NCBI GenBank assembly: GCA_002796835.1
Contig: LUGL01000066.1
Location: forward strand, 1 to 43,486
Origin: Elainella saxicola E1
GTDB taxonomy: Bacteria; Cyanobacteriota; Cyanobacteriia; Elainellales; Elainellaceae
Direction: 5' to 3'
Length of the DNA: 43,486 nucleotides
Shown here: positions 8,121-18,191 of the stretch, one piece after another
Numbering within the stretch: the first letter of the stretch is position 1
Layout of the letters: each line of letters begins with the position of its first letter
Program-made: the position numbers and the translations under genes
Notes under the pieces: model-generated
Told to the model about the DNA's origin: nothing
The model's database searches: none
What the model saw: only the letters and a program-made list of their open reading frames with translations

Positions 8121-11100
8121 CTAAAACTCGACATTCGAGTCACATTCTCGGCTTAAAACAATTTGACCATTGGGTAACCGGTAGGCCGCTTGAGGTTCGA
8201 CGATCGGATTACCTGGCTGCCAGGAATGGTTCTGTATCTCCGCATCTGGGTTGACTGGAACTGCTCGAATTTCACCCGTCGGAAAGTTAGAATGCTGAGC
8301 ATCTCCCGGACGTTCTGCTAAGCCATCTGCCCCCGTAATCAAGAAGGTGCCGCCTGCTTTCGTGCGCGCAATGCAGCTATTGGCAATTAACTGATCCGCA
8401 TCCACTGCATTTTCGGGTAAATCGCTAAGGCTATTTTGAATCAAACTCGTATCGGGAAACTGAATCGTGCCCGGTTGCGCTCCGGTTGCATTGACATCAG
8501 CTCTATCGTTTCCTTCTAACGTGTCCGCATTGGCGTTTGCTGCATTCGGATTGTAATTCTCGAAAAAGGCGATCGTCTCACCAAAATTAATATCTCCGCC
8601 TCGACCATCGATCGCTGCTGCAATGATGTCACTATCGTCAAACGCCACCAAAGAATCGCCATTAACCGTAATGTTGCCACCACCTCCGGCTCCCTGGGCC
8701 ACGCTGGTCCGAATATCACTCTCGCCCCGCAGCCGCACATCTCCGCCAGTAACTGTGATGGCTCCGCCAGAAGACTGTTGGGCAGCAGTGACAATATCAC
8801 TATCTGCGACGTTAAGCTGATCCGCTGCAATTGTAATTGCTCCAGCGCGTCCCCCTCCCTGACTGCGGGCAGAAATCGTAGCTCGATCGGACAAAGATAA
8901 ATTTTCGGTATTCACTCGCACCGATCCCCCATTGCCAGTCGATCGCGATTCGGTGTTGGCAAATAGGCCGCTGCTGGCTCCCTGATTAATAATTAAATCT
9001 GACGGACGATCGGATGGGCTGAAGCGCCGAATAAATTGGTTAACGACCCGCTGCCGTTCAGCAAAATTAGGATCGCGTCCTGATAGTTCGACTTGATTCG
9101 CTGCATTTAAGGTGATGGTTCCAGCTCGGCCCTGACTGCGGGTATTGGTCACTACCTGTCCACCATTGGCCGCCTCAAATCGATCGGTATTGATCTCAAT
9201 ATTGCCTGCTCTGCCTTGATTGAAGGTGCTGGCTGTAACGATCGCCCCGTTATCAACGCGAAAATCTCCAGCTTGAATGTCAATATCTCCGGCGGAACCG
9301 GTTGCTCCCCGTTCTGATAGGGTGAGAATACCGCTGGAATAGCCTCTTTCATCGATACCCGACAGTGTCAGCAGATCAGCCAGGATGTCAATATCGCCCC
9401 CTGTTCCTTGACCTCCGGCAATTAAATTTCCTTCAGCATCTCGACTTTGCCGACTCACCACTGCTGCAATCTGAGACCCTCTTGCCACAGAGAGTGAATT
9501 AGTCCGCAAACGAATGTCGCCACTGTTTCCCGTTGCGCCTGAACCCACACTGCTGCTGATCGTGCTACTGTGCAAAAGACGGGTGCGGTCTCTAGATTGT
9601 ATGGCAATATCACCTGCATTACCTTGTCCAAACGTACTTGTTGAGATGCGAGCGCCATTTCGGACTGTTAGTTGCCGAGTGTTCACTGTAATATTCCCCG
9701 CATCTCCTCCGGCCTCTGTGGCATAGGTTTCACTGGCGATGCCGCTGATGATTGATCGATCGGGAGAAGTGCCTGCTAGATCGATCGAGTTTGCTCTAAT
9801 TCTGACCGTTCCACCTCGACCTGTGCCGAACGTGGAAGCTAGGATTGTCGCACCTGCTCGAATCTGCAGATCGTCCGTGACCACCTGCACGTTGCCTGCA
9901 TTGCCTGTATCATCAGTGAAGCTAAATAGGCCGCTGCTGACGATTTGTCCATTGGAAAAGGTATTGGTCCCCGTCAACGTGATGCCATCCCGGCTATGGA
10001 TATTCAAATTACCGCCCTGTCCAACGCCAAACGTAGAAGTTGAAATTTCTGCCCCACCCTGCAGCGTCAATTGCCGAGTCGAGACAGAAACATTCCCGGC
10101 ATCCCCAGTTGCATCACTGCTGGTATCACTCCCCAAAAAACTGATGAATTGGCGATCGGGCGATAGACCGCTGATCTCAATCTGGTCTGCTGTGACTTTG
10201 ATTGCGCCCCCCTGACCGCTATCGTAGGTCGAAGCAGTGACTGATGCACCATCTCGAATCGTGAATTGACGGGTGTTGATTGTCAGGTTGCCTGCATTCC
10301 CTGCTCCTTCTGTTTGGGTTGAAAGGGTACTGCGAAAGGATCCGCCTGTGGTTGTCGTCACGCCTGCTAATTCGATCGCATCAGCCGTAATCGAAAGGTT
10401 ACCGCCTCGGCCCCGCCCCAGGGTTGAAGATTCGATCGAAGCACCATCCCTCACGGTGAGCTGTCCCGTTTCGATCTGTAGCGTACCTGCATTCCCTCCG
10501 CCAAACGTACCTGTGTTCAGGCTACTCGTTTTCCCATTTGCAGAAAGGCCACCGAGGTCAATGCTTTGATCGGCCCGAATCGTCAAATTGCCAGAATTTT
10601 GCTGACCAAACTCGCCGCTGTTTGGATCAACCGGATTGTTTGGATCTCCTGTGCTGTACTGGTCTCGCAGAGAGGTAAAGAAGTCAATTTGCTCAGGCGT
10701 AAACCCATAATTCGCTAAAACGGCTGGGCTCAAGAGGTTGATATCAAAATTATTGGTGCCGATCACACTTCCCTGCCGCACTCTGAGCTGATTCGTTTCA
10801 ATCAGGGTATCTCCTCCAGCTCCTGTGCCAAATGCGGTCGTCCCCACACTACTATCATCAAGATCGATCGAATCGCTAGCTCGAATCGTCAAATTTCCGG
10901 CTCTCCCTTGCCCCAGAAATGTACTGGCCGCAATTGAGGAATTTTGAACCGTTAATCGGCCCGTGTTAATCTCAATATTTCCGGCTGCTGGGGCGGTGGG
11001 ATCAGATTGTGCGCCAAGTGAAATTGCGCCTAAACTGCTGCCGTTCAATAGATTGAGTGCATCGGTCGCCGAAATGGTGAGATTTCCTGCCCGACCTTGT

Positions 11101-12566
11101 CCCCGGATAGAATTCGTGATGATGAGCGAGTTATTTTGATTTAAAGTATCTACAGCGATCGTCACGTCGCCACTATTGCCTGAGTCCGAAGCCAAGAGGT
11201 TGTTGCTAGAAGACCGAATCCCGGAAGAATTAGCGAGATTCAACGTTCTGGCCTGAACGTCCACATTACTGCTGCCGCCCGATCCGCCTTCCTGGACACT
11301 GCTGCTAATTTGGCTATTCGATAAACCAACTGTTCCAGTTGCTCGCACTGCGATCGGTCCTGCATTCCCCTGGCCAAACACCAATGAAGCTAAAAGCGCA
11401 TCACTCAGGCTTACATCTCCAGCGGTAATGTCGATCGCTCCAGCATTCCCTGTACTGCCATTCAAAACTTTGCTGGTAATCGATCCGCCGGATTCAAGCG
11501 TCAGAGTGTTTGCATTCACAATCACGTTACCTGCATTCGTTGAAACAGTGGGAAAGACATCCTGATACAGTCCTGAACTGAGGCCATCCAATCCGATCCC
11601 AGATGCTCTGAATTCATTGGCATTGACGATCAGACGACCCGGTGAGCCCGATCGCTCAATTAGATTCGCCAGTCGGCCTCCGTTGGTTGCTGTGAACCGA
11701 TTGGCATTCACGACAATTTCTGCACCCATGCCGCTCCCCACGGCCCTGGCATCATTCGTCAGCGTCACATCCGATCGCAGCCCCGTCGTTGGAAATTGCA
11801 GGCTCAGCAGATTTCCGTTAGTGGTCAGGCCGATCGATCCTGCTGCTGCCAGACCACCCAATTCAATCCGTCCATCTGTGGCGTTGAGCCGCCCCTGATC
11901 CATCGTGATATCGCCACCGACCAGCAGCAAACTGTGGTTATCCGGAACCCGCAGCCCAAATAAGCTAAGACCTAAAAAGCTTGGTCCTGCCGGTGCAACC
12001 GAGGTGTTGGTGATACTGCCAGCCGGAATCTGGTTAAACAGAAATGCAGAGGGGTTGACGGTCAACAGGGTCGGAGATGTGGGATTCGTCGCGCTGAAAA
12101 CGCCCTGATCGCTAAATTGAAAAGCATTGGCGGTAGTGGCAACAAAGGAACCGCCCAGATCAAGTTGGGCATTGGGGCCAAATAAAATACCATTGGGGTT
12201 GAGCAGAAACAGGTTGGCATTGCCCAAAACCCCCAACGTTCCCAAAATCTCCGATCGATTCTGGCCCGTGACTCGACTCAAGATATTGCGTACCCCGTCT
12301 GGATTGAGGAAATAAACACTGCCGCCCTCATCCACATTGAATTCTTGAAAGCTGTGGAATAAGTTGGCACCCCGTCTGGCACCGCCATCAATTTCAAAGT
12401 CTCTGGGGCTGCGATCGATTACCCTGGATCGTTCACCGCCTAGCGTATTATCTGGAATGGGTTGTCCCCAAACAGAACTGGCAAAGTTCGTGAGTCCAAC
12501 TGCCAACTCAACCCCGGTAACGATCGCCCAAATTGTTACTCCTCCACGCTGCCAATGCCAATCCAT
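8121..12566 (-). CDS. TpsA-type exoprotein, filamentous haemagglutinin N-terminal domain (1481 aa)
   Basis: A predicted two-partner-secretion (type Vb) exoprotein exported through an outer-membrane TpsB pore. The signal peptide occupies about residues 1-35 (hydrophobic stretch ending near SSVWGQ). The TPS domain (about 35-200) has the family hallmarks: NLFHSFQEFNV, a VYFLNPDGV-type motif, and NLFLLNPNGILFGP followed by GGSFVATTAN. The rest is a long beta-helix of Gly/Asn/Thr-rich coils with recurring GRAGNLTI-like turns. The C-terminal tail holds the protein's only two cysteines, C1398 (NSC) and C1475 (REC), matching the arrangement in the second TpsA protein of the window. No TpsB gene is present nearby. 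The start is supported by GAGGT just upstream of the ATG. Role inferred: surface adhesin or sheath component. Confidence 0.92.
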   Translation of the reverse strand: MDWHWQRGGVTIWAIVTGVELAVGLTNFASSVWGQPIPDNTLGGERSRVIDRSPRDFEIDGGARRGANLFHSFQEFNVDEGGSVYFLNPDGVRNILSRVTGQNRSEILGTLGVLGNANLFLLNPNGILFGPNAQLDLGGSFVATTANAFQFSDQGVFSATNPTSPTLLTVNPSAFLFNQIPAGSITNTSVAPAGPSFLGLSLFGLRVPDNHSLLLVGGDITMDQGRLNATDGRIELGGLAAAGSIGLTTNGNLLSLQFPTTGLRSDVTLTNDARAVGSGMGAEIVVNANRFTATNGGRLANLIERSGSPGRLIVNANEFRASGIGLDGLSSGLYQDVFPTVSTNAGNVIVNANTLTLESGGSITSKVLNGSTGNAGAIDITAGDVSLSDALLASLVFGQGNAGPIAVRATGTVGLSNSQISSSVQEGGSGGSSNVDVQARTLNLANSSGIRSSSNNLLASDSGNSGDVTIAVDTLNQNNSLIITNSIRGQGRAGNLTISATDALNLLNGSSLGAISLGAQSDPTAPAAGNIEINTGRLTVQNSSIAASTFLGQGRAGNLTIRASDSIDLDDSSVGTTAFGTGAGGDTLIETNQLRVRQGSVIGTNNFDINLLSPAVLANYGFTPEQIDFFTSLRDQYSTGDPNNPVDPNSGEFGQQNSGNLTIRADQSIDLGGLSANGKTSSLNTGTFGGGNAGTLQIETGQLTVRDGASIESSTLGRGRGGNLSITADAIELAGVTTTTGGSFRSTLSTQTEGAGNAGNLTINTRQFTIRDGASVTASTYDSGQGGAIKVTADQIEISGLSPDRQFISFLGSDTSSDATGDAGNVSVSTRQLTLQGGAEISTSTFGVGQGGNLNIHSRDGITLTGTNTFSNGQIVSSGLFSFTDDTGNAGNVQVVTDDLQIRAGATILASTFGTGRGGTVRIRANSIDLAGTSPDRSIISGIASETYATEAGGDAGNITVNTRQLTVRNGARISTSTFGQGNAGDIAIQSRDRTRLLHSSTISSSVGSGATGNSGDIRLRTNSLSVARGSQIAAVVSRQSRDAEGNLIAGGQGTGGDIDILADLLTLSGIDERGYSSGILTLSERGATGSAGDIDIQAGDFRVDNGAIVTASTFNQGRAGNIEINTDRFEAANGGQVVTNTRSQGRAGTITLNAANQVELSGRDPNFAERQRVVNQFIRRFSPSDRPSDLIINQGASSGLFANTESRSTGNGGSVRVNTENLSLSDRATISARSQGGGRAGAITIAADQLNVADSDIVTAAQQSSGGAITVTGGDVRLRGESDIRTSVAQGAGGGGNITVNGDSLVAFDDSDIIAAAIDGRGGDINFGETIAFFENYNPNAANANADTLEGNDRADVNATGAQPGTIQFPDTSLIQNSLSDLPENAVDADQLIANSCIARTKAGGTFLITGADGLAERPGDAQHSNFPTGEIRAVPVNPDAEIQNHSWQPGNPIVEPQAAYRLPNGQIVLSRECDSNVEF

Positions 12567-12658
12567 AGTGACCTCGCTTGACTGAAACAGGAACGGTATC
12601 GTTTGACTTGAGATGGACGGCTTGGATGTAAGTTTAATAACAAAATGTTGATTGTAAA

Positions 12659-12699
12659 GTGTATTTTGAGCGAGTTGTTTGATCGGAGTAAAAATACAC
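12659..12699. promoter_or_regulatory. 9-bp inverted repeat upstream of the TpsA gene
   Basis: GTGTATTTT (12659-12667) and AAAATACAC (12691-12699) are perfect inverted repeats separated by 23 bases, about 95-130 bases upstream of the TpsA start. The two arms are about four helical turns apart from outer edge to outer edge, so a dimeric or looping regulator could bind. A transcript hairpin is the alternative. Confidence 0.4.
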
Positions 12700-12895
12700 C
12701 GTTTGAACAGTCCCTCAAGTTGCCATCTCTGGATGTAAGTTCTGGATTAAAGTATAGAGTAGCGCATTTTAGGTTGCAGGAGTAACAATTGGGCGGTCAT
12801 CAATTCATGCCTCCTGCCGCCCGATCGAAGTGTCAACAATAGTTTGTAGAATTTAGCTTGAGCAGAGATGTGGTGGATTCCAAGTATAAAAACAG

Positions 12896-12921
12896 TTGGA
12901 AAACAGTCTTTAATTTTCCAA
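12896..12921. promoter_or_regulatory. 8-bp inverted repeat upstream of the mscS-like gene
   Basis: TTGGAAAA (12896-12903) and TTTTCCAA (12914-12921) are perfect inverted repeats with a 10-base spacer, ending 44 bases before the ATG at 12966. It may be an operator or a 5'-UTR hairpin of the channel gene. Confidence 0.4.
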
Positions 12922-12965
12922 AAATCCTCTACATTGAATGCTAGTTTACCCTTATTACAACGGCA

Positions 12966-14657
12966 ATGAAGTTACTCGGGAACGGTCAATTGGGTTTGGT
13001 TTTCAGGCGATGGCGGGTCTGGCTTTGTGCGATCGCTGCACTATTGCTGATTGGATTGTCTCCAGTGCAAGCCCAGGGAGAAATCGCGCCCAGTAACCAA
13101 ATTGATGGATATCCAATCATGCTGGATGGGCAGGAATTATTTCGGGTCAAGCATGGGATTCCAGGAGCCGCCAGTGCTGAAGAGCGCGCCAAGATTATCT
13201 ATGGACGGTTGATCAAGGCAGCTAATGATCCCGACATTGCTCTAGATTCGATCCAAGTCCAACCAGAAGCGGATAGTTCAGCCATCAAAGTTGGAAAAAC
13301 GACGCTGCTCACCATTCGCCAAACCGATTTAGAACCAGGCCAAACCCATCAAGCGATCGCTGAGCACGTGACCATTCTTCTCAAACCTGCAATTGCTGAA
13401 TATCGGCAAAGCCGTAGCGCTCACCAGCTGATTCAAGGCATCATTTTAGCAGTGCTGAGTACGATCGCCTTAGTTTTCTTTTTAGCTCTACTGCAACGTT
13501 TACTTTCTAAACTACTGATCCGTATTCGCAAAGCTCGCCGTGAGGATGCATTAGATCTCCGAATCCAGAACTTTCAAATTCTTGGTTCCCAGGCTACGAG
13601 CTACTTGCTGACTGGATTTTTGCAGGTGGCTAGGCTGGTGCTGGTTCTAGGTAGCCTTTATGTTTATATTCCGTTTTTACTCAGTCAATTTCCGACAACC
13701 AAGGAAATCGGCAGGTCTATCTTTCATAAAACAGGTAGCCAAATCGAGCAGCTCACAAACGGTCTGCTGCAATATTTGCCAAATCTGGCGATCATCGTGA
13801 TTATTGGGCTGCTGACCTATTATGTAATTCAATTTGCCAAGCTGGTGATTACAGAACTGGGTCGAGATGATGCCTATCCTTGGTTTTATCCAGAGTGGAT
13901 CGAACCGACCAACCGTCTGGCGACCATTCTAATCATCGCTGTGGCTTGTGTGATCGCGGGTCCCTATTTGCCCGGATTTGGTTCTCCTGCCTTCCAGGGG
14001 ATTTCACTCTTCTTAGGGGCCTTGTTGACTCTCGGTTCTTCCTCTGCGATCGCCAATACGATTTCTGGGATCATTCTGATCTATACCAGGGCTTTTCGGA
14101 TTGGAGACATGATTCGAATTGGTGATATCACAGGCGAGGTGATCGAAAAATCTCTGTTTGTCACCCGATTGCTCACCTTCAAACAGGAAGTGATTACCAT
14201 CCCGAATTCTTCAGTGCTGAACAGCAATGTTGTGAACTTCAGCGCCATCTCTCGTGAAAAGAAAAGCCATCTTGTTTTGCACACCACTGTTACGCTGGGT
14301 TATGACCTACCCTGGCGTCAGGTGCATGAAGTGCTGATCCAGGCTGCCAAGGCAACCGGCCATATTCTGTCCCATCCCACGCCATTCGTGCTGCAAACCA
14401 GCCTAAATGATTTTCATGTCAGCTATGAGCTCAATGCCTTTACCGCTCATCCTCAATTCATGCCGCTAATCTATTCCGAGCTGCATCAAAACATTCAAGA
14501 CTATTGCAACCAGGCGGGAATTGAGATTCTGTCGCCAGGATTTTCGGCCCTCAGAGATGGCAATCACTCCACGATTCCAGCCGATTATTTACCTGAAAAC
14601 TATATCTCGCCCATGTTCCAGATACACAGTTCTAGTCCTGACGGCAAGAAACCTTAG
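12966..14657 (+). CDS. MscS-family mechanosensitive ion channel
   Basis: A 563-residue inner-membrane channel of the small-conductance mechanosensitive family, which releases solutes at hypo-osmotic shock. A signal peptide covers residues 1-37 (cleavage near VQAQG), followed by a periplasmic region of about 120 residues. Membrane segments lie near 157-180, 215-239, 270-294 and 317-336, with the pore helix at 345-375 (FLGALLTLGSSSAIANTISGI, rich in small residues). The MscS beta domain follows: GDMIRIGDITGEVIEKSLFVTR, then the IPNSSVLNSNVVNFS motif at about 415-428. The C-terminal alpha/beta domain runs to the end. The protein is longer than E. coli MscS because of the secreted N-terminal domain, a layout common in cyanobacteria. 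The ribosome binding site is weak. It stands alone, divergent from the TpsA gene. Confidence 0.93.
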   Translation: MKLLGNGQLGLVFRRWRVWLCAIAALLLIGLSPVQAQGEIAPSNQIDGYPIMLDGQELFRVKHGIPGAASAEERAKIIYGRLIKAANDPDIALDSIQVQPEADSSAIKVGKTTLLTIRQTDLEPGQTHQAIAEHVTILLKPAIAEYRQSRSAHQLIQGIILAVLSTIALVFFLALLQRLLSKLLIRIRKARREDALDLRIQNFQILGSQATSYLLTGFLQVARLVLVLGSLYVYIPFLLSQFPTTKEIGRSIFHKTGSQIEQLTNGLLQYLPNLAIIVIIGLLTYYVIQFAKLVITELGRDDAYPWFYPEWIEPTNRLATILIIAVACVIAGPYLPGFGSPAFQGISLFLGALLTLGSSSAIANTISGIILIYTRAFRIGDMIRIGDITGEVIEKSLFVTRLLTFKQEVITIPNSSVLNSNVVNFSAISREKKSHLVLHTTVTLGYDLPWRQVHEVLIQAAKATGHILSHPTPFVLQTSLNDFHVSYELNAFTAHPQFMPLIYSELHQNIQDYCNQAGIEILSPGFSALRDGNHSTIPADYLPENYISPMFQIHSSSPDGKKP

Positions 14658-14987
14658 CAAAACTTCAGAGGCCGATCGCACGAGATGGTAGGTCTTTCTG
14701 CCTAAAGATAGAAATGGAACCGCGTCTTTTGGCAGATAATTTGTCATAGCGTCTATTATTAGATCTGATTGGGAATCTCAGTTAAATTCCGGCGATTTCA
14801 ATTCAGATGAACCAATGTCACTTCCATCAGCAAATCTCACCAAGCATCGCTCACACCATTTCCTAGAGGAACTCAACCAATTGTGATCAGGGCAATGGTG
14901 ACCAGGAGAATGGTGATTATAAAATGGGAAAAGCATGGCTATCTGCTGGTTTGAAGCCGTTACGCGGTTCAGGAGGCTGGAGGGTTC
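14658..14987. other. 330-bp intergenic region, little visible structure
   Basis: It lies between the mscS-like gene and the second kinase gene. The only structure noticed is the 8-base direct repeat AATGGTGA at 14894-14901 and 14909-14916, just before a TATAAA at 14918-14923 that could serve as a -10 element for the kinase gene. No credible gene, terminator or RNA was recognised. Confidence 0.4.
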
Positions 14988-17900
14988 ATGATCAGCCAGC
15001 GTAAAGTGCTTGTTATTGATGATACGCCAGAAGACCAAGAACTCTACCGACGCTATTTGCAATACGATCCCGACTATCTTTACACGATTGTGGAGGCTAC
15101 ATCGGGACGGCAAGGATTAGCGCTTTGGCAGCACCACCAGCCTGACATCATATTGCTCGATTATCGGTTACCGGATCTAGATGGTCTCGAATTCCTGACT
15201 CAGTTGCGCAACCTGACCCAACAAACCGTTCTGCCTGTCATTTTGGTCACAGGACAGGGTAATGAAGTGATTGCGGCTCAGGCTATCAAAATTGGAGCGC
15301 AAGACTATTTAGTCAAGGAGCAGATGACTCCAGAACGGCTTCAGCGAGCTATCCAGGCAGCTCTAACCACGCTGCAATTGCAGGCACAACTGCAACAGCA
15401 TATCGACCAGGAACGGTTCATTGTTGATATCACCCGAAAAATTCACCGATCGCTCAACCTGGATGAAATTCTGCAAATTCTGGTGACTGAAGTGCGGCAG
15501 TTTCTTCAGACCGATCGGGTTTTCATTGTGCGTGCCCAACCAGACCAAACAGGTACGATGATTGCCGAATCAGTTGGGGCAGAGTGGCGATCGCTGTTGT
15601 CTGACGCTGATGCTGCTGAGGATGGGAAGGCTGATCGGGCCTATCTGCTGCAATTCTGGATGCAGCAAGGGATGCAACAAGGCCAATTTGCATCACCATT
15701 GGATGCGATCGGGTTAGGCGAACATTATGTTGAATCCTATGGGCAGGCATGGAACACCACGGCATTTACTCCAAATGGGGAGCGTTGCGATTCATTCCCG
15801 GTTCACCTGTTGGACCAGCTCCAGGTCAAAGCGAATTTAATGGTGCCAATCCTTTATGAAGACCAGTTTTGGGGATTACTGATTGTTCAGCACTGTGCCG
15901 CCGATCGCCTATGGCAACCCACAGAAGTGGACTTGCTTCAACAACTCACCAGCCAGATGAGTATTGCCATTCGGCAGGCAGAACTCTACCAGCAGGCGCA
16001 ACATGAACTTGCTGAGCGCCAACAGGTGGAACGGGCCTTACGCCGTGCCAATCGTCGGTTTGAGCTGGCTGCTGCTGCTGTCAATTGCCTGATTTATGAA
16101 TGGGATGTGCAGACCAACCTGGTAGAGCGATCTCAGGGGCTGATTCAACTGCTCGGCTATACTCCAGAAGAAGCAGGTAACACAGCAGCCTGGTGGAGTG
16201 AACATGTCCACCCAGATGATTTTCAGGCAATCCATGCCGATTTTATTGCGAATCTGGTGAAGCTCGATCGATATTGCAGTGAATATCGAGTCCGCCATCG
16301 AGATGGGCATTACATCTGGGTCGAAGATCAAAGTATGATTGTTCGCAATCAGATGGGGCAGGTGATTAAAGTAGTTGGCAGCACCAGGGATATTACCGAT
16401 CGCAAACAGTCAGAAGCCGAACTTCAGGCCAGCCGTGCTCAACTGCAACAGCAACTGGCTGAAATTGAAGCGATCTATCGCACTGCCCCGATCGGTCTGA
16501 ATGTGTTGGATCCTGACCTGCGGTTTATCCGGATCAATCAGCGATTAGCAGATATCAACGGTTATTCTGTGGAAGACCATATAGGCCGCACCGTACAGGA
16601 TTTACTGCCAGATTTAGCGGATGCAGCAACCGCAATTTTGCGTCCTATTTTGGAAACGGGAGAACCTCGGCTGAATGTAGAAATTCAAGGGGAAACTCCA
16701 GCTCAACCTGGCGTAATGCGCACCTGGTTAGAACATTTTTTGCCGCTTAAAAATGGGGACCGGGTGATCGGCATCAGTACGGTCTGCGAAGAGATTACTG
16801 AGCGTAAACAGGCGGAAGCCGAACGAGAACAACTGCTGCTGCGGGAAAAAATGGCTAGAGCTGAAGCAGAAAGGGCCAACCGCATTAAAGATGAATTTCT
16901 AGCGATCCTTTCCCATGAATTGCGATCGCCCCTCAATCCGATTTTGGGCTGGTCTAAATTGCTACAAACTCGTCAGTTTGACCCAGATAAGACGACGGAA
17001 GCACTTGCGGCGATCGAACGTAATGCCAAGCTGCTGACTCAGCTGATTGATGATTTGCTGGATGTGGCAAAAATTCTGCGGGGCAAAATGAGCCTCAATG
17101 CTGCTCCTGTCAATTTAGCATCTGTGATCGAAGCTGCGATCGATACGGTGAAAACGGCAGCAATTGCCAAATCAATTCAGCTCCATGCCGTTCTACCCAA
17201 CATTGGACAGGTAACGGGAGATGCAACGCGGTTGCAGCAAATTGTTTGGAACATCCTCTCGAATGCAATTAAATTCACGCCTCCCCAGGGTCAGGTAAAT
17301 ATTTCCCTGGAGCAAGTGGAGGGGCAAGCCCAAATTACGGTGAAGGATACGGGTAAAGGCATCAGCCCTGGCTTTCGTCCCTACTTGTTTGAATCGTTCC
17401 AGCAAGAAGATATTTCGACCACGCGCAAGTATGGCGGTTTGGGGCTGGGATTAGCGATCGTTCGTCACCTGGTTGAAGCTCACGGCGGCACCATTACGGC
17501 GGATAGTCCTGGGGAAGGGCAGGGCGCAACGTTTACAGTTCGATTGCCGTTGTTGAACACGCAGCAGGCGATTGATGTGGCGAGCGGACCGATCGAGACC
17601 GAACCTGTATTGACTGACCTGCGGGTATTAACGGTGGATGATGATGAGGATGGGCGTGAGTTACTTAAGGTATTGCTGACACAATATGGCGCAGAAGTCA
17701 TGGCGGTCTCTGATGCGGCTGAAGCTTTAGCGGCATTAGCAGCGTTTCAACCCCATGTTTTGATGAGCGATATTGGCATGCCAGAGGTGGATGGCTATAC
17801 GCTGTTGCAACAGATCCGGGCTAGATCGGCTGTAGCTGGAGGGCAAATTCCGGCGATCGCGTTGACGGCCTATACGAGTGAAGCTGACCAACAAAGAGCT

Positions 17901-17996
17901 TTAGAGGCCGGATTCCAACTCCACCTGGCAAAACCGCTCGATCCCCAGCAAGTTATTCAAGCCATTATGATGTTACTTGCAGAACGCTCTGGTTGA
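14988..17996 (+). CDS. Hybrid histidine kinase, REC-GAF-PAS-PAS-HisKA-HATPase-REC
   Basis: A 1002-residue cytosolic kinase. The N-terminal receiver (5-125) has D11/D12 and the acceptor D58 in ILLDYRLPD. A GAF domain spans 145-330, PAS domains 350-475 and 485-610. HisKA carries H643 in FLAILSHELRSPLN; HATPase_c carries WNILSNAIKF, DTGKGI and GLGLGLAIV; a C-terminal receiver (878-995) has D928 in LMSDIGMPE. The GAF domain resembles the cyanobacteriochrome-like GAFs of the first kinase, but the CH chromophore position aligns with F270-P271. It is therefore not expected to bind a bilin. Receivers at both ends suggest a place inside a phosphorelay, receiving a phosphate from another kinase. GGAGGG a few bases before the ATG supports the start. 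It is unrelated by operon to its neighbours. Confidence 0.93.
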   Translation: MISQRKVLVIDDTPEDQELYRRYLQYDPDYLYTIVEATSGRQGLALWQHHQPDIILLDYRLPDLDGLEFLTQLRNLTQQTVLPVILVTGQGNEVIAAQAIKIGAQDYLVKEQMTPERLQRAIQAALTTLQLQAQLQQHIDQERFIVDITRKIHRSLNLDEILQILVTEVRQFLQTDRVFIVRAQPDQTGTMIAESVGAEWRSLLSDADAAEDGKADRAYLLQFWMQQGMQQGQFASPLDAIGLGEHYVESYGQAWNTTAFTPNGERCDSFPVHLLDQLQVKANLMVPILYEDQFWGLLIVQHCAADRLWQPTEVDLLQQLTSQMSIAIRQAELYQQAQHELAERQQVERALRRANRRFELAAAAVNCLIYEWDVQTNLVERSQGLIQLLGYTPEEAGNTAAWWSEHVHPDDFQAIHADFIANLVKLDRYCSEYRVRHRDGHYIWVEDQSMIVRNQMGQVIKVVGSTRDITDRKQSEAELQASRAQLQQQLAEIEAIYRTAPIGLNVLDPDLRFIRINQRLADINGYSVEDHIGRTVQDLLPDLADAATAILRPILETGEPRLNVEIQGETPAQPGVMRTWLEHFLPLKNGDRVIGISTVCEEITERKQAEAEREQLLLREKMARAEAERANRIKDEFLAILSHELRSPLNPILGWSKLLQTRQFDPDKTTEALAAIERNAKLLTQLIDDLLDVAKILRGKMSLNAAPVNLASVIEAAIDTVKTAAIAKSIQLHAVLPNIGQVTGDATRLQQIVWNILSNAIKFTPPQGQVNISLEQVEGQAQITVKDTGKGISPGFRPYLFESFQQEDISTTRKYGGLGLGLAIVRHLVEAHGGTITADSPGEGQGATFTVRLPLLNTQQAIDVASGPIETEPVLTDLRVLTVDDDEDGRELLKVLLTQYGAEVMAVSDAAEALAALAAFQPHVLMSDIGMPEVDGYTLLQQIRARSAVAGGQIPAIALTAYTSEADQQRALEAGFQLHLAKPLDPQQVIQAIMMLLAERSG

Positions 17997-18191
17997 TCGA
18001 TCGGTATTTCTCTATATACAAGATTGATAGATATCTATGTTTAATTTTTAGGGATAATTTCTCCGATCGCTTCAGAAAAACTGAAGAATCAGCGTGAATA
18101 AATTTCTAATTACTATCCTATTAACCAGCAGAAACATCACTGTCTATTTTTTGTGGTTTCTGACCTGTTGAATCATTGGAGCATCAAACCT

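Larger units (their letters stand above)
12567..12965. other. 399-bp divergent intergenic region with two inverted repeats
   Basis: This region separates the TpsA gene (-) from the MscS gene (+) and should hold both promoters. No open frame of note is present. Two perfect inverted repeats stand out and are listed separately (12659-12699 and 12896-12921). A TATAAA at about 12885 precedes the MscS gene, without a convincing -35 element. Confidence 0.5.

Noticed and set aside
14778-15113. Minus-strand frame overlapping the second kinase start
   Set aside because: It is a shadow of the receiver-domain coding sequence and has no ribosome binding site or known family.
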